Of a stretch of 64,000 nucleotides of DNA, positions 7,939-18,057 are shown in pieces; positions within the stretch are counted from its first letter, which is position 1, and each line of letters begins with the position of its first letter. Source of the DNA: Ramlibacter sp. (GTDB taxonomy: Bacteria > Pseudomonadota > Gammaproteobacteria > Burkholderiales > Burkholderiaceae_C). The stretch covers positions 1 to 64,000 of the forward strand of contig NZ_JAQGNQ010000083.1 in the NCBI RefSeq assembly GCF_028291745.1, written 5' to 3'. The position numbers were made by a program, and so were the translations under genes. Below the pieces are notes generated by a model, which had not been told where the DNA came from, ran no database searches, and saw only the letters and a program-made list of their open reading frames with translations.

Positions 7939-9336
7939 TCACTGCTTGTCCGCCTTGCCGGCCGCCGCGGCGAACTGCGCCAGCCGGCGATCCAGCGCGC
8001 GCGGCGTGCGGCCGCTGTCTTCCGCCGCTTCCTTGCGGCGGATCGCGTTGCGCACCACGATCGAGCCGAGGTAGCGGATCGGCTCCGGCGGGAACATCCC
8101 GAGCGGCCCGCGCACCAGCGGGCTGCGGGTCCACGCATCGTCCCGGCCGAGGGCCAACGCGCAGAGGATCTCGCCGCCCATGCGGCTGGGCCCGACGCCG
8201 TTGCCCGAGTAGCCGAAGCCATAGAACACGTTTGCGGTGCCGCGCAGCCGCCCAAAGAACGGCAGGCCCGTCACCGAGCGGTCCGAGGCACCGTTCCAGC
8301 TGGCCGCCAGCGGCACGCCCGCGAGCTGCGGGATGAACGCGTGCAGGCTGCGCGCGAGCGCCTCGCGGCAGGGCGAGGGCTGGTCGAACACCGGCAGCAT
8401 GCGGCCGCCATAGGCGAAGGTGTTGCCGCCCTTGCCGAACATCAGGCGGCCGTCGGCCGTGCTGCGGTAGTAGTGCACGAAGGTGCGCGAGTCGAGCACC
8501 GTGATGCCGCCGTTCAGCCCGCTGGCCTCAAGGGATTGAGGCGCCGGCTCGGTGATCACCATGTCGCTGGAGACGATGGCGATGCTGCGCTCGAACTCGC
8601 GGAAGCGCCCGGCCATCCAGGCGTTGATCGCGACCACCACCCGGTCGGCTGCGACGCTGCCGTGCGGCGTGCGCACCATGGCCGGCGAGCCCGGCGCGAT
8701 GTCCACCATCGGCGTGCCTTCGTGCAGCCGCACGCCCAGTTCCAGGGCCACGCGGCGCAGTCCGCGCACCAGCTTGCCGGGTTGCACGCTGGCGGCCAGC
8801 GGCGAGAACCAGCCCTCCAGGTGCTGGCGAGAGCCGGCGCGCCGCTGCACCTCCGCGACGGGCAGGCGGTGCCAGCTGCTGATGCCGCACGCCTGCAGCG
8901 CGCCCATCACGGCATCCGACGCGCCGATCTGCGCCGGCGCGCTGGCCGTGTAGAGCGTGCCGTCGCGGCGGAATTCGCAGTCGATCGCGTGATCGCGGCA
9001 GAAGGCCTCGATGTCCAGCACCGCCTGTTCCGACGCCTGCACCAGCCGCACCGCTTCGGCCTCGCCATACAAGCGCCGCAGGGTGAAGAACTTGGTCGAC
9101 CAGGTGAGCACGCAGCCGCCATTGCGCCCGCTGGCGCCGGCGCCGCAGACGTCGGCCTCCAGCAGCACGACGTCGAGCGCCGGCCGCGCCTGCTTGGCCA
9201 GGATCGCGGTCCACAGCCCGGTGAAGCCGCCGCCGACGATGCACAGGTCGGCGCGGGTGGCTTCGCGCAGCGCCGGCGCCGGGGCCTGCGCCTCCTGCGC
9301 CAGCGCCTGGGCGATCCAGAAGGGTCGAGCGTTCAT
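7939..9336 (-). CDS. FAD-dependent amine oxidase-like enzyme of the phosphonate locus
   Basis: A 465-residue DAO-superfamily flavoprotein. The dinucleotide fold is DLCIVGGGFTGLWTAIL, and the next conserved block is GAGASGRNGGCVL. A C-terminal FYGFGYSGNGVGPSRMGGE closes the FAD site. DAO-type enzymes oxidise amines or amino acids to imines with release of H2O2. FAD oxidases found in AEP loci have been reported to act on AEP or N-methyl-AEP, which would give phosphonoacetaldehyde without PhnW; that role here is inferred only from context. Start ATG 9336 is 10 bases after the HD gene stop, making it the last gene of the phnY-HD-FAD operon. Confidence 0.8.
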   Translation of the reverse strand: MNARPFWIAQALAQEAQAPAPALREATRADLCIVGGGFTGLWTAILAKQARPALDVVLLEADVCGAGASGRNGGCVLTWSTKFFTLRRLYGEAEAVRLVQASEQAVLDIEAFCRDHAIDCEFRRDGTLYTASAPAQIGASDAVMGALQACGISSWHRLPVAEVQRRAGSRQHLEGWFSPLAASVQPGKLVRGLRRVALELGVRLHEGTPMVDIAPGSPAMVRTPHGSVAADRVVVAINAWMAGRFREFERSIAIVSSDMVITEPAPQSLEASGLNGGITVLDSRTFVHYYRSTADGRLMFGKGGNTFAYGGRMLPVFDQPSPCREALARSLHAFIPQLAGVPLAASWNGASDRSVTGLPFFGRLRGTANVFYGFGYSGNGVGPSRMGGEILCALALGRDDAWTRSPLVRGPLGMFPPEPIRYLGSIVVRNAIRRKEAAEDSGRTPRALDRRLAQFAAAAGKADKQ

Positions 9337-9346
9337 GGCGGGCGGC

Positions 9347-9931
9347 CTATGACGCGGCCGCGGCGCAGCGCGCCAGCAGCGGCAGAAGGTCTTGCAGCGT
9401 CGGTGTCGCCAGCCCGGCGACCTTGGCCCGGTCGTCCCACAGGCGCAGGGACACGGCCGCCTCGGCATGCGGGTTGCGGCTGAACGCCTCAGCTCCGCTG
9501 GCGCTGAACGTGCCTCCCTGCAGCGCGAGGCTGCGCTGCGAGTCGGCGGACAGGGCCTGCTGGTAGCCAGGCCGGACGGCACACAGGTAGCGCTTGGCGG
9601 CGACGTGCAGGCGCACCGGCTCGCTCACGTCGGGGCCGAACAGTGGCTTCAACCAATGCGCGCCGTGGAACTGATGCAGGTCGTCGATGCCGCGCGCGGT
9701 CGGCGTCTCGCCCTGGTCGTTCAGCAGGTGGCCGATGTCGTGCAGCAGCGCGGCGGCCACCAGCGGCTCCGCGGCGCCGTCGGCCTGCGCCAGCGCCGCG
9801 CTCTGCAGCGCGTGTTCCAGCTGGCTCACGGGCTCGCCGCTGTAGGCGCGCGGCCCGAACGCCGCATAGAGGGCCGCGATGCGTGCGATGCCGTCCGCGG
9901 GTGAAGGGAAGGTGGCGGCGATGGCACTCAC
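9347..9931 (-). CDS. PhnZ-like HD-domain oxygenase
   Basis: A 194-residue HD-domain protein of the family associated with phosphonate degradation operons. It begins at GTG 9931 in a GTGA overlap with the phnY stop. The visible metal motif is AAALLHDIGHLLND (HD pair plus a further His/Asp), with a preceding QLEHALQSA helix and the His in DLHQFHGAHWL. Characterised PhnZ is a mixed-valence di-iron oxygenase that cleaves the C-P bond of 2-amino-1-hydroxyethylphosphonate to glycine and phosphate, using product of the 2-oxoglutarate dioxygenase also called PhnY. No such hydroxylase is in this window, so the substrate source is open. Confidence 0.8.
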   Translation of the reverse strand: MSAIAATFPSPADGIARIAALYAAFGPRAYSGEPVSQLEHALQSAALAQADGAAEPLVAAALLHDIGHLLNDQGETPTARGIDDLHQFHGAHWLKPLFGPDVSEPVRLHVAAKRYLCAVRPGYQQALSADSQRSLALQGGTFSASGAEAFSRNPHAEAAVSLRLWDDRAKVAGLATPTLQDLLPLLARCAAAAS

Positions 9932-11370
9932 CAGGGCAGCGAGTAGGTCTTGGTGTTGCAGAAGCTCTTCATCGCTTCCAGCACGCCTTCCTTGTAGCCC
10001 AGGCCGGAGTCCTTGATGCCGCCGAAGGGCGTCATCTCCAGCCGGTAGCCGGGCACCTCGCGCACGTTGACCGTGCCCACGTGCAGCTCCTGCACGACGC
10101 GGGTGATGACGTCCAGGCGGTTGGTGCACAGCGAACTGGAGAGGCCGTAGGCGGTGCCGTTGACGATGCGGATCGCCTCGTCGAGGTCGCGAAAACGGAT
10201 CACCGGCGACACCGGGCCGAAGGTCTCTTCCTTCACCACGGTCATCTCCGGCCGCACCCGGTCGATCACCGTCGGCGCATAGAGCGCGCCGCGGCGCACG
10301 TTGCCGGCCAGCAGGCGCGCGCCGTGGGCGACGGCCTCGTTCACCCGCGCCTCGAACAGCGTCGCGGCGGCCTCGTCGATCACCGTGCCCATGTCCATCC
10401 GCGCGTCGAACGGATCGCCGTACGTCAGCGCCTTCGTCTTCGCCACGAGCAGCTCGACGAAGCGGTCGGCCACGCTGTCCTGCACCAGGATGCGCTTGAC
10501 CGCGGTGCAGCGCTGGCCCGAGTTCTTGTACGAGCCGCTGGCCGCCAGCGTCGCCGCCTCCTCCAGGTCGGCGTCGTCCATCACGATGATGGGATCGTTG
10601 CCACCCAGCTCCAGGATCTGCCGCTTGTAGACCGCTTTCGCCGCGATGTACTTGCCGATCGCCACGCCACCGGTGAAGGTGACCAGGTCGACGTGTTCGC
10701 TGGTCAGCATCTCGTCGGCGATCTCGCGCGGGTCACCAGTGACCACGCTCAGCATCTCGGGCGGCAGGCCCGCCTCGTACAGGATGTCGGCCAGCGCGAA
10801 GGCTGCCAGCGGCGTCTTCTCGCTCGGCTTGAGCACCACCCGGTTGTTGGTGGCCACCGCCGGCGCCACCTTGTGGATCACCTGGTTCAGGGGGTGGTTG
10901 AACGGCGTGATGGCGCTGATGACGCCCAGCAGCGGCTCCTTCAACGTGTAGACCTTTCGGCTCTTGCCGTGCGCCGTGAGATCGCAGGAGAAGACCTGGC
11001 CGTCGTCCACCAGCGCCTGGTTGGCGGCGAACAGCAGCACATCGGAGGCGCGGCCGACCTCGTACTGGGTGTCCTTCAGGCACAGGCCAGACTCCAGCGT
11101 GATCAGCCGGGCGATGGCGTCGCGGCGGGCGGCCACCAGCTCGCCGGCCTTCATCAGGATGCGATAGCGCTCATGCCGCGTCAGTTTCGACCGGTAGCCG
11201 CGGGCGATTGCCAGCGCCCGCTGCACGTCCTGCAGCGTCGCCTTGGGCACGGTGGCGACCAGTTCGCCGCTGTACGGGTGGCGCACCTCGATGACGCGGT
11301 CGCGGGAGATCTTCTCGCCGGCGATGCGCAGGCGTTCGTGGATCACGGGCGGGCGGGTGTCGGCGGACAT
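9928..11370 (-). CDS. phnY: Phosphonoacetaldehyde dehydrogenase PhnY
   Basis: Oxidises phosphonoacetaldehyde with NAD to phosphonoacetate, the step between PhnW and PhnA. The 480-residue aldehyde dehydrogenase shows the NAD-site AITPFNHPLNQVIHKVAPA, the catalytic Glu in ILELGGNDPI, the nucleophilic Cys in NSGQRCTAVKR, and the late motif KEETFGPVSPVIRF. Length and motifs suit the PhnY branch, and phnA sits across the divergent promoter. It heads a leftward operon overlapping the HD gene by GTGA. This is the aldehyde dehydrogenase PhnY, not the unrelated dioxygenase with the same symbol. A putative PhnR operator lies about 100 bases before its start. Confidence 0.9.
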   Translation of the reverse strand: MSADTRPPVIHERLRIAGEKISRDRVIEVRHPYSGELVATVPKATLQDVQRALAIARGYRSKLTRHERYRILMKAGELVAARRDAIARLITLESGLCLKDTQYEVGRASDVLLFAANQALVDDGQVFSCDLTAHGKSRKVYTLKEPLLGVISAITPFNHPLNQVIHKVAPAVATNNRVVLKPSEKTPLAAFALADILYEAGLPPEMLSVVTGDPREIADEMLTSEHVDLVTFTGGVAIGKYIAAKAVYKRQILELGGNDPIIVMDDADLEEAATLAASGSYKNSGQRCTAVKRILVQDSVADRFVELLVAKTKALTYGDPFDARMDMGTVIDEAAATLFEARVNEAVAHGARLLAGNVRRGALYAPTVIDRVRPEMTVVKEETFGPVSPVIRFRDLDEAIRIVNGTAYGLSSSLCTNRLDVITRVVQELHVGTVNVREVPGYRLEMTPFGGIKDSGLGYKEGVLEAMKSFCNTKTYSLPW

Positions 11371-11466
11371 GCGGTCTCCTGGGATCTGGGCGGACGGTCA
11401 GCGGGCGAGGTTCAGGCCGAGGTCGCGAAAGCGGTGAAGGTGGATTTAACCGGCGCTTTTGAAGAT

Positions 11467-11481
11467 TGTCAACAATTGACA
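11467..11481. promoter_or_regulatory. Putative PhnR operator, phnY/phnA divergent region
   Basis: TGTCAACAATTGACA is a near-palindrome (TGTCAA, CAA, TTGACA) and the reverse complement of the sequence shared with 7127-7155. It sits in the 333-base gap (11371-11703) between phnY, read left, and the phnW remnant/phnA, read right. No other gene is seen in that gap. Confidence 0.55.
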
Positions 11482-11703
11482 GACAGCAAACTGCCGCCTA
11501 CGATGAATTCCACGCCCCCACCTGGACGGACCGCATGAACCTGACTCTCCCCGCCGATCTCGCAGTGCCGCCGCGGCCCGATGCCCTCGCCCCTGGCCCC
11601 CCGCGTGCTGCTGCGGCGCACCCAGGCCTGGCGCCGGGGCGCCCGCAGCTGAAACGCGTCCTCGTGTCTCGTCACGTGCCATCTTCCACAGGAGCCCCCC
11701 CGC

Positions 11704-13231
<1,528 letters not shown>

Positions 13232-14056
13232 GTGCGCCCGCCGCGACGGGCCGCAGCGCGCGAGCGAGCGCCGGCCGTGGTCCTGACCTGGCCGATCGTC
13301 GCGGCGGTGCTGTTCGGCGCGCTGCTGCACGCGAGCTGGAACGCGATGGTGAAGTCCAGCGCAGACAAGGCGCTGGATACGGCGCTGATCCACCTGACGG
13401 GATCGCTGGTCGCGTTGCCGCTGCTGCTGCTGGTGGGGCTGCCGGCGGCTGGCTCGTGGCCCTTCATCCTGGCCTCGGTGGTCATCCACATCGGCTACTA
13501 CATCGCCCTGACCGGCGCCTACCGGCACGGCGACCTCGGCCTGACCTACCCGCTGATGCGGGGCACGGCGCCGCTGCTGGTGGCGCTGTCGGCCGCCTTC
13601 ACGGTGGGCGAGTCGCTGTCTGCGCTGTCCTGGCTCGGGGTGCTGGGCGTGAGCTGCGGCGTGCTGGCGCTCGGGCTGTCGCGCCACGCCATGGACTCGC
13701 CGCGGGCAGTGGCCTTCGCGCTGACCAACGCGGTGGTGATCGCGGTCTACACCGTGGTCGATGCGCTCGGCGCCCGCGCCTCGGGCAACCCGCTGCAGTA
13801 CGTGATCGCCCTGTTCGCGCTGGACGGCTGGCCGTTCGCGCTGATGGTGCTGCATCGCCGCGGGTGGGCGGTGGCCTCGCACTATGCCCGCGCGCGGGCG
13901 CCGCTGGCTCTGGTGGGCGCGATCGCCTCGCTCGGTTCCTATGGCATCGCGCTATGGGCCATGACGCGGGCGCCCGTCGCCACCGTCGCGGCACTGCGCT
14001 TGGACCACTTCCTGCAATTCCCGCACAGCCTGCCGAAGCTGCTGCGGATCCAGTGA
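13232..14056 (+). pseudogene. Phosphonate-locus EamA-type membrane protein, 3'-truncated
   Basis: Starts at GTG 13232 directly after the phnA stop, or more naturally at GTG 13277 (VVLTWPIVAAVLFGALLHAS). Two EamA modules of the drug/metabolite transporter superfamily are seen, with about nine helices. It resembles the ~280-residue membrane protein repeatedly associated with phosphonate loci. The second module follows family pattern to APVATVAALR, then changes abruptly at about 14005 into non-family sequence (LDHFLQFPHSLPKLLRIQ) and stops. The IS3-family element lies about 70 bases further on. The last one or two helices are missing, so transport is probably lost. An exporter or importer of a pathway intermediate is the likely original role. 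Confidence 0.72.
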
Positions 14057-14175
14057 GTCGAGCGAGGTGTCAGCGATCACGGAGCGCTATTGTTCCTAAT
14101 GCAAAGGCGTCAGCCATTGGCACATTGAATCGCCCCGGCTTTTGAGGAGGCTCAAATCTCTGAGAGGATTGAGCC

Positions 14176-14498
14176 ATGAAGAAGTCGAACAAGTTCTCAC
14201 CCGAGGCCGTGAGCGTGCGGTGAGGATGGTGCAGGAACACAAGGGGGAGTACCCGTCGCTGTGGGCGGCGGTCGAATCGATTGCGCCGAAGATCGGCTGC
14301 GTGCCGCAAACGCTGCTGGAATGGGTCAAGCGCGTGGAGGTCGATGCCGGGGTGCGCCAAGGCGTCACGACGTCCGAGGCGCAACGGGTCAAGGATCTTG
14401 AACGCGAGAACAAGGAGCTGCGCCGGGCCAACGAGATCCTGAAACTGGCGAGCGCGTTTTTCGCCCAGGCGGAGCTCGACCGCCGACTGAAGCCCTGA
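14176..14498 (+). pseudogene. IS3-family OrfA, frameshifted
   Basis: ATG 14176 opens as [11 protein letters not shown], then one base appears to be missing near 14208: the frame runs to a stop at 14221 while the family continuation [15 protein letters not shown] is in another frame. From there the helix-turn-helix ([19 protein letters not shown]) and the leucine zipper ([20 protein letters not shown]) follow to the TGA at 14498. OrfA normally binds the ends and supports programmed frameshifting into OrfB. The single-base loss inactivates it. Confidence 0.8.
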
Positions 14499-15405
14499 AC
14501 GACTTCATCGACAAACACCGCGTCACCCACGGAGTCGAGCCGATCTGCAAGGCACTGCAGATCGCCCCGTCGGGATATTGGCGCCATGCAGCGCTGCTGC
14601 GTGAACCGGACAGACGCTGTGCCCGGGCTCGCCGCGACGAGGACCTGGCGCCGCAGATCCAGCGTGTCTGGCAAGCCAACATGCAGGTCTATGGCGCCGA
14701 CAAGGTTTGGAGGCAACTGGCCCGCGAAGGGACGGTGGTAGCCCGCTGCACGGTGGAGCGGCTGATGCGCCGTCTGGGACTGCGAGGTGTCATGCGCGGC
14801 AAGGTCGTGAGGACCACGATCAGCGACAGCAAGGCGCCATGCCCGCTGGACCGCGTAAACCGGCAGTTCCGCGCCGAGCGGCCGAACCAGCTTTGGGTCA
14901 GTGACTTCACCTACGTGTCGACTTGGCAGGGCTGGCTGTACGTGGCATTCGTGATCGACGTGTTTGCCCGTCGCATCGTGGGCTGGCGGGTGAGCAGTTC
15001 GATGCGAACGGACTTCGTGCTGGACGCCCTGGAGCAGGCGCTGTATGCCAGGCAGCCTGAGCGCGACGGAAGTCTCGTGTGCCACTCGATCGCGGCTCGC
15101 AATACGTCAGTATTCGATACACCGAGCGCCTGGCCGAGGCCGGCATCGAACCCTCTGTGGGCAGCAAGGGCGACTCCTACGACAACGCCTTGGCCGAGAC
15201 AATCAACGGGCTCTACAAGGCCGAATTGATCCATCGCCGGGCGCCGTGGAAAACGAGGGAGTCGGTCGAACTGGCCACTCTCGAATGGGTGTCCTGGTTC
15301 AACCACCATCGCCTCCTCGAACCCATCGGCTACATCCCGCCGGCGGAGGCTGAGGCAAACTACTACCGGCAACTAGCCAATCAGGTCGCCACGGTGGTGG
15401 CCTGA
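14495..15405 (+). pseudogene. IS3-family OrfB (DDE transposase), frameshifted
   Basis: The frame overlaps the OrfA stop and reads NDFIDKHRVTHGVEPICKAL, then YGADKVWRQLAREG and the DDE core beginning QLWVSDFTYVSTWQGWLYVA. At about 15090 one base is missing: CHS should continue as DRGSQYVSIRYTERL, found in another frame, which then runs through YDNALAETINGLYKAELIH (catalytic Glu) to the stop at 15403-15405. Two of three catalytic residues are thus in different frames. A typical IS3 integrase-type transposase otherwise. Confidence 0.82.
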
Positions 15406-15445
15406 CTTAAACCAACTGGCCTCCACGGAAGCCGGGGCGATTCAA

Positions 15446-15857
15446 AGTTCAATGCGGCGCGGCCGGTGCGCGGAGGTGGTCGGCCGCGCATCCGGCTCGG
15501 CCGAGAGCTGATCATGGTTGCTGCCCGTGAATAGGAACTGGCGACAGTTAGTAGCTCCGGGACATCAGAACTCCACTCCACTTGGAAAACTCCTGATCTC
15601 CCAACACGGTGGCCGGTTACCTCACACCGCTTACCGTCGCTATGGGTCGGCTGAAGCCATTGCCTGCCTCCGTGCGCCCACAGGGCTGCGACGCGAACTT
15701 TGACCTCCGGAGTAGAGGGGCTTGCCGTGTCTCCCCACGCTCTCACGCCGTTCTCGGCAGTCAACGTCGGCGCGCCCGCATTCCGAGCGCTTGCGACCGT
15801 ACCGGTGTTCGAACCCTGACTGCGTTGTGCGTGCTTCTGCATCTGCAGCGAGCGCTG
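15446..15857. other. 412-base stretch with no recognised gene
   Basis: Lies between the IS3-family element and the Mrr-like gene. Frames on the + strand are broken by stops; a minus-strand open frame through it has no family resemblance I can name. Base composition looks less GC-rich than the surroundings. A TTCGAA motif near 15810 recalls a tRNA T-loop but has no matching stem. Probably island or element debris. Confidence 0.4.
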
Positions 15858-17447
15858 CTATCGCGTCAGGATCCGCGCCCGCACGCCGGCGTGCTCCTGC
15901 AGGAGGTGCAGAAGGCCGCTCCCCGTGATCAGTTCGATGGGCTTGTCCTTCGAGAACTGGTGCGCGTCCGGTCCGTATCCACTGGTTGTGACGAGGATGC
16001 CCTTGTTGGCCCCTTCATGCTGCATGGTCCCGTACAGGTCGCGCACGGCGCTCACGCCGACCGTGTCTTTGTAGCGTTTGGCCTGGATCACCACCTTGCC
16101 GCCGAGAACCGGCCGCGCGTCGTAGGCAACGGCATCCACTCCACCGTCACGTGAAGCGCGAGTCAGTTTCGTCTCGAGCCCCATGCTGCTGAAAAGGTTG
16201 GAGACAAGGGTCTCGAATTCCGACGGGGTGAGATCCATGAGATTGGGACGCGACTCGATGACGGAAAGGGCATCACCCTGGTCGATAAAGCGCCGATCCG
16301 CCATGTCGAATTCCACGATCGGCCTCACCGCGAGCAGTTCATCCGGGCGAGGCGAGACGTGTGCGCCCAGGTTCTTCAGGCACAGCGCGCGGTCCACGCG
16401 ATCCAGCCGAATCGCCAGGAACTCGTCTTTCGTAGCGCGGACGGAGATCACCGGAACCCGAACGGGGTTTCCGGTAGCGAGGTCTTCAGTGTCACGAATG
16501 CCGGTGAAGGTGACCGAAGAAAGGACGTTGCCCTGGTCGGCCTCGAACAGTTCGTGCAGCGTGCGCAGGGTGATTGAGGCGATCACGTCCTGATAGATGG
16601 CCTTGAGTTCAGCCGGCTTGCGCGTCTTGCTCTCGATCACGTCGCGCGTGCGGACGTACTTGAAATCGCACTCCTGCGGGATGACCGTCGGTTCGGGGAG
16701 ATCGTATTCGACCACCAGCTCCCGCGAAGCCGCGACATATGCCACCCGGAACATCTCGGGAAATTCGGCGTCCGGGTATTCGGAGCGTTCCAGCACCATC
16801 TCGTTGTAGGCGACGACGCCTTCTTCTTCGCCGGCGTGGTACTGGGCCTCCAACTCGTCGACTTCAGCGTTGCGGGCGGCCGCGTCCGCGCGGATGTGCG
16901 CGACCTGCTCCTCGTGCTTCCTGCGGAGCTCTTCAAGCTTTGTTTTCTTCTCTGTCTCACACTCGCCGTGCCGGGCGATCGCCGCCTCGTGCTCGGCACG
17001 AGCGCGTTCTGTGGCTACGGCATGGCGCTGGGCGCTGCCTGGAACCAACCGCCCCAGGAATCCCACCGGCTTGACCACGATCAGGCGTGGTTCGGAATCT
17101 GGGCGAAGTTCTATCGGTAACTCGAATTTCGGAAGCTGCGGCACGATGCGCAGCGAGTTGAAGTCGATGCAGTCGTTGACTGACAGCGTGTGCGCCAGCA
17201 AGCCTTGCAGTTGCTCCAGTTGCTCGCGCACCTCGGCGTTCTGCTCCTCGGCTTCAGCCAGGCGATCCGCCAGGTACTGGGCTTTCGCTTCCTTGTCCGC
17301 CGCTTTCTGTTCGCGGGTGAATTGAGCGTGGGCGCGTCGCGCCTGGGTGGCCGCGGCCCTGATCTGCCGATGGCGGTCTCGTTCTGCTGCGGCCGAAGCG
17401 CGGGCGGCCGCGCGAAAGATGGCTCCAAATCCGGTACGTCTTCCCAT
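15858..17447 (-). CDS. Mrr-like restriction endonuclease protein with coiled coil
   Basis: A 529-residue protein ending in an Mrr-type endonuclease domain. The catalytic elements are SRDGGVDAVAYDAR (Asp, about residue 432) and VVIQAKRYKD (Q-x-K, about 453), followed by VRDLYGTMQHEGANKGILVT, the conserved tail helix/strand of Mrr_cat. The first ~100 residues are Ala/Arg/Glu-rich and helical, and 170-220 form a second coiled coil, so it may oligomerise. The middle 220-400 is unrecognised. Mrr enzymes cut modified DNA or act in defence islands; no methyltransferase is adjacent, fitting a modification-dependent or standalone nuclease. It lies downstream of the integrase stump on the same strand. 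Confidence 0.75.
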   Translation of the reverse strand: MGRRTGFGAIFRAAARASAAAERDRHRQIRAAATQARRAHAQFTREQKAADKEAKAQYLADRLAEAEEQNAEVREQLEQLQGLLAHTLSVNDCIDFNSLRIVPQLPKFELPIELRPDSEPRLIVVKPVGFLGRLVPGSAQRHAVATERARAEHEAAIARHGECETEKKTKLEELRRKHEEQVAHIRADAAARNAEVDELEAQYHAGEEEGVVAYNEMVLERSEYPDAEFPEMFRVAYVAASRELVVEYDLPEPTVIPQECDFKYVRTRDVIESKTRKPAELKAIYQDVIASITLRTLHELFEADQGNVLSSVTFTGIRDTEDLATGNPVRVPVISVRATKDEFLAIRLDRVDRALCLKNLGAHVSPRPDELLAVRPIVEFDMADRRFIDQGDALSVIESRPNLMDLTPSEFETLVSNLFSSMGLETKLTRASRDGGVDAVAYDARPVLGGKVVIQAKRYKDTVGVSAVRDLYGTMQHEGANKGILVTTSGYGPDAHQFSKDKPIELITGSGLLHLLQEHAGVRARILTR

Positions 17448-17569
17448 GGGTGAAATCTAGTCGTTGGTGGTAATGGAGGGAAGAGGGGTCATCCCTTTGG
17501 CTCCCCGAACCCACAAATGTCCACCGCGGCCATGGCTCCGCAGCGCGCTTTCGTGACTTTTTAGAGCTT

Positions 17570-18048
17570 TCGCCCAACAGGCGTCGCACGTGCGCCTCCT
17601 CCACCGGGGAGGGCTGGTCGTGATCGCGGTGGGCGCGCGCGAGGGCGGCCAGCCGATGCTCGATGGTGGCCAGCGCCAGCGGCCCGCGGTTGGCCTTGAT
17701 GCGCGCGGCCACCAGCCGCTCGTCGTGCGCGGCGGGCAGCTGCTGGTCGCCCGCGCCAGGCGCAGTCTCCGCGTGGTCGACGATGAATTGGGCGACGGTC
17801 GCCACATGCACCGGCAGCTGCAGCGCGCGGCCGTAGCGGATCTGAAACCACGCCAGCCAGTAGCGCAACGCCTGGCGGTAGCCGCGGCGGGTGTTCTCGC
17901 TCTCGCCGGCGGTCTGGAACACCGCGATCGCTGCCACCGCCTGGTCGTCGAGCCGGTGCGGATCCAGCGGTGCGACCGGCGTGCCTGCGGCCAGCAGCGA
18001 GGGCGCGCAGGCTTGCTGGGCGAGTTCGAGGGGCAGGGCAGGGTACAT
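17570..18048 (-). pseudogene. Tyrosine recombinase/integrase, N-terminal stump
   Basis: ATG 18048 opens MYPALPLELAQQACAPSLLA. Then SENTRRGYRQALRYWLAWFQ and VATVAQFIVDHAE give the SAM-like core-binding domain of a phage-type integrase, and ATIEHRLAALARAHRDHDQ completes it. Family resemblance ends near VRRLLG (about 17570), before the catalytic Arg-His-Arg-Tyr domain; the frame continues with unrelated sequence. It follows the HipA-like gene by 9 bases. With the catalytic domain deleted it is inactive, but it marks the segment as a former integrating island. Confidence 0.7.
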
Positions 18049-18057
18049 GGCAAGCCC

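Larger units (their letters stand above)
14125..15445 (+). mobile_element. IS3-family insertion sequence, decayed
   Basis: Bounded by inverted repeats TTGAATCGCCCCGGCTT at 14125-14141 and its complement at 15429-15445; similarity continues inward (TTTGAGGAGGCTC against TCCGTGGAGGCC). At 1,321 bases with two partly overlapping frames it has the usual IS3 layout. Both frames carry one-base deletions, so it cannot move by itself. The bases just outside the two ends (ACA and AGT) do not form a target duplication, suggesting later rearrangement or one-ended change at the target. Confidence 0.85.

Noticed and set aside
15801-15820. tRNA-like T-loop (GTTCGAA)
   Set aside because: The flanking bases do not form a T-stem and no acceptor or anticodon arm can be drawn.
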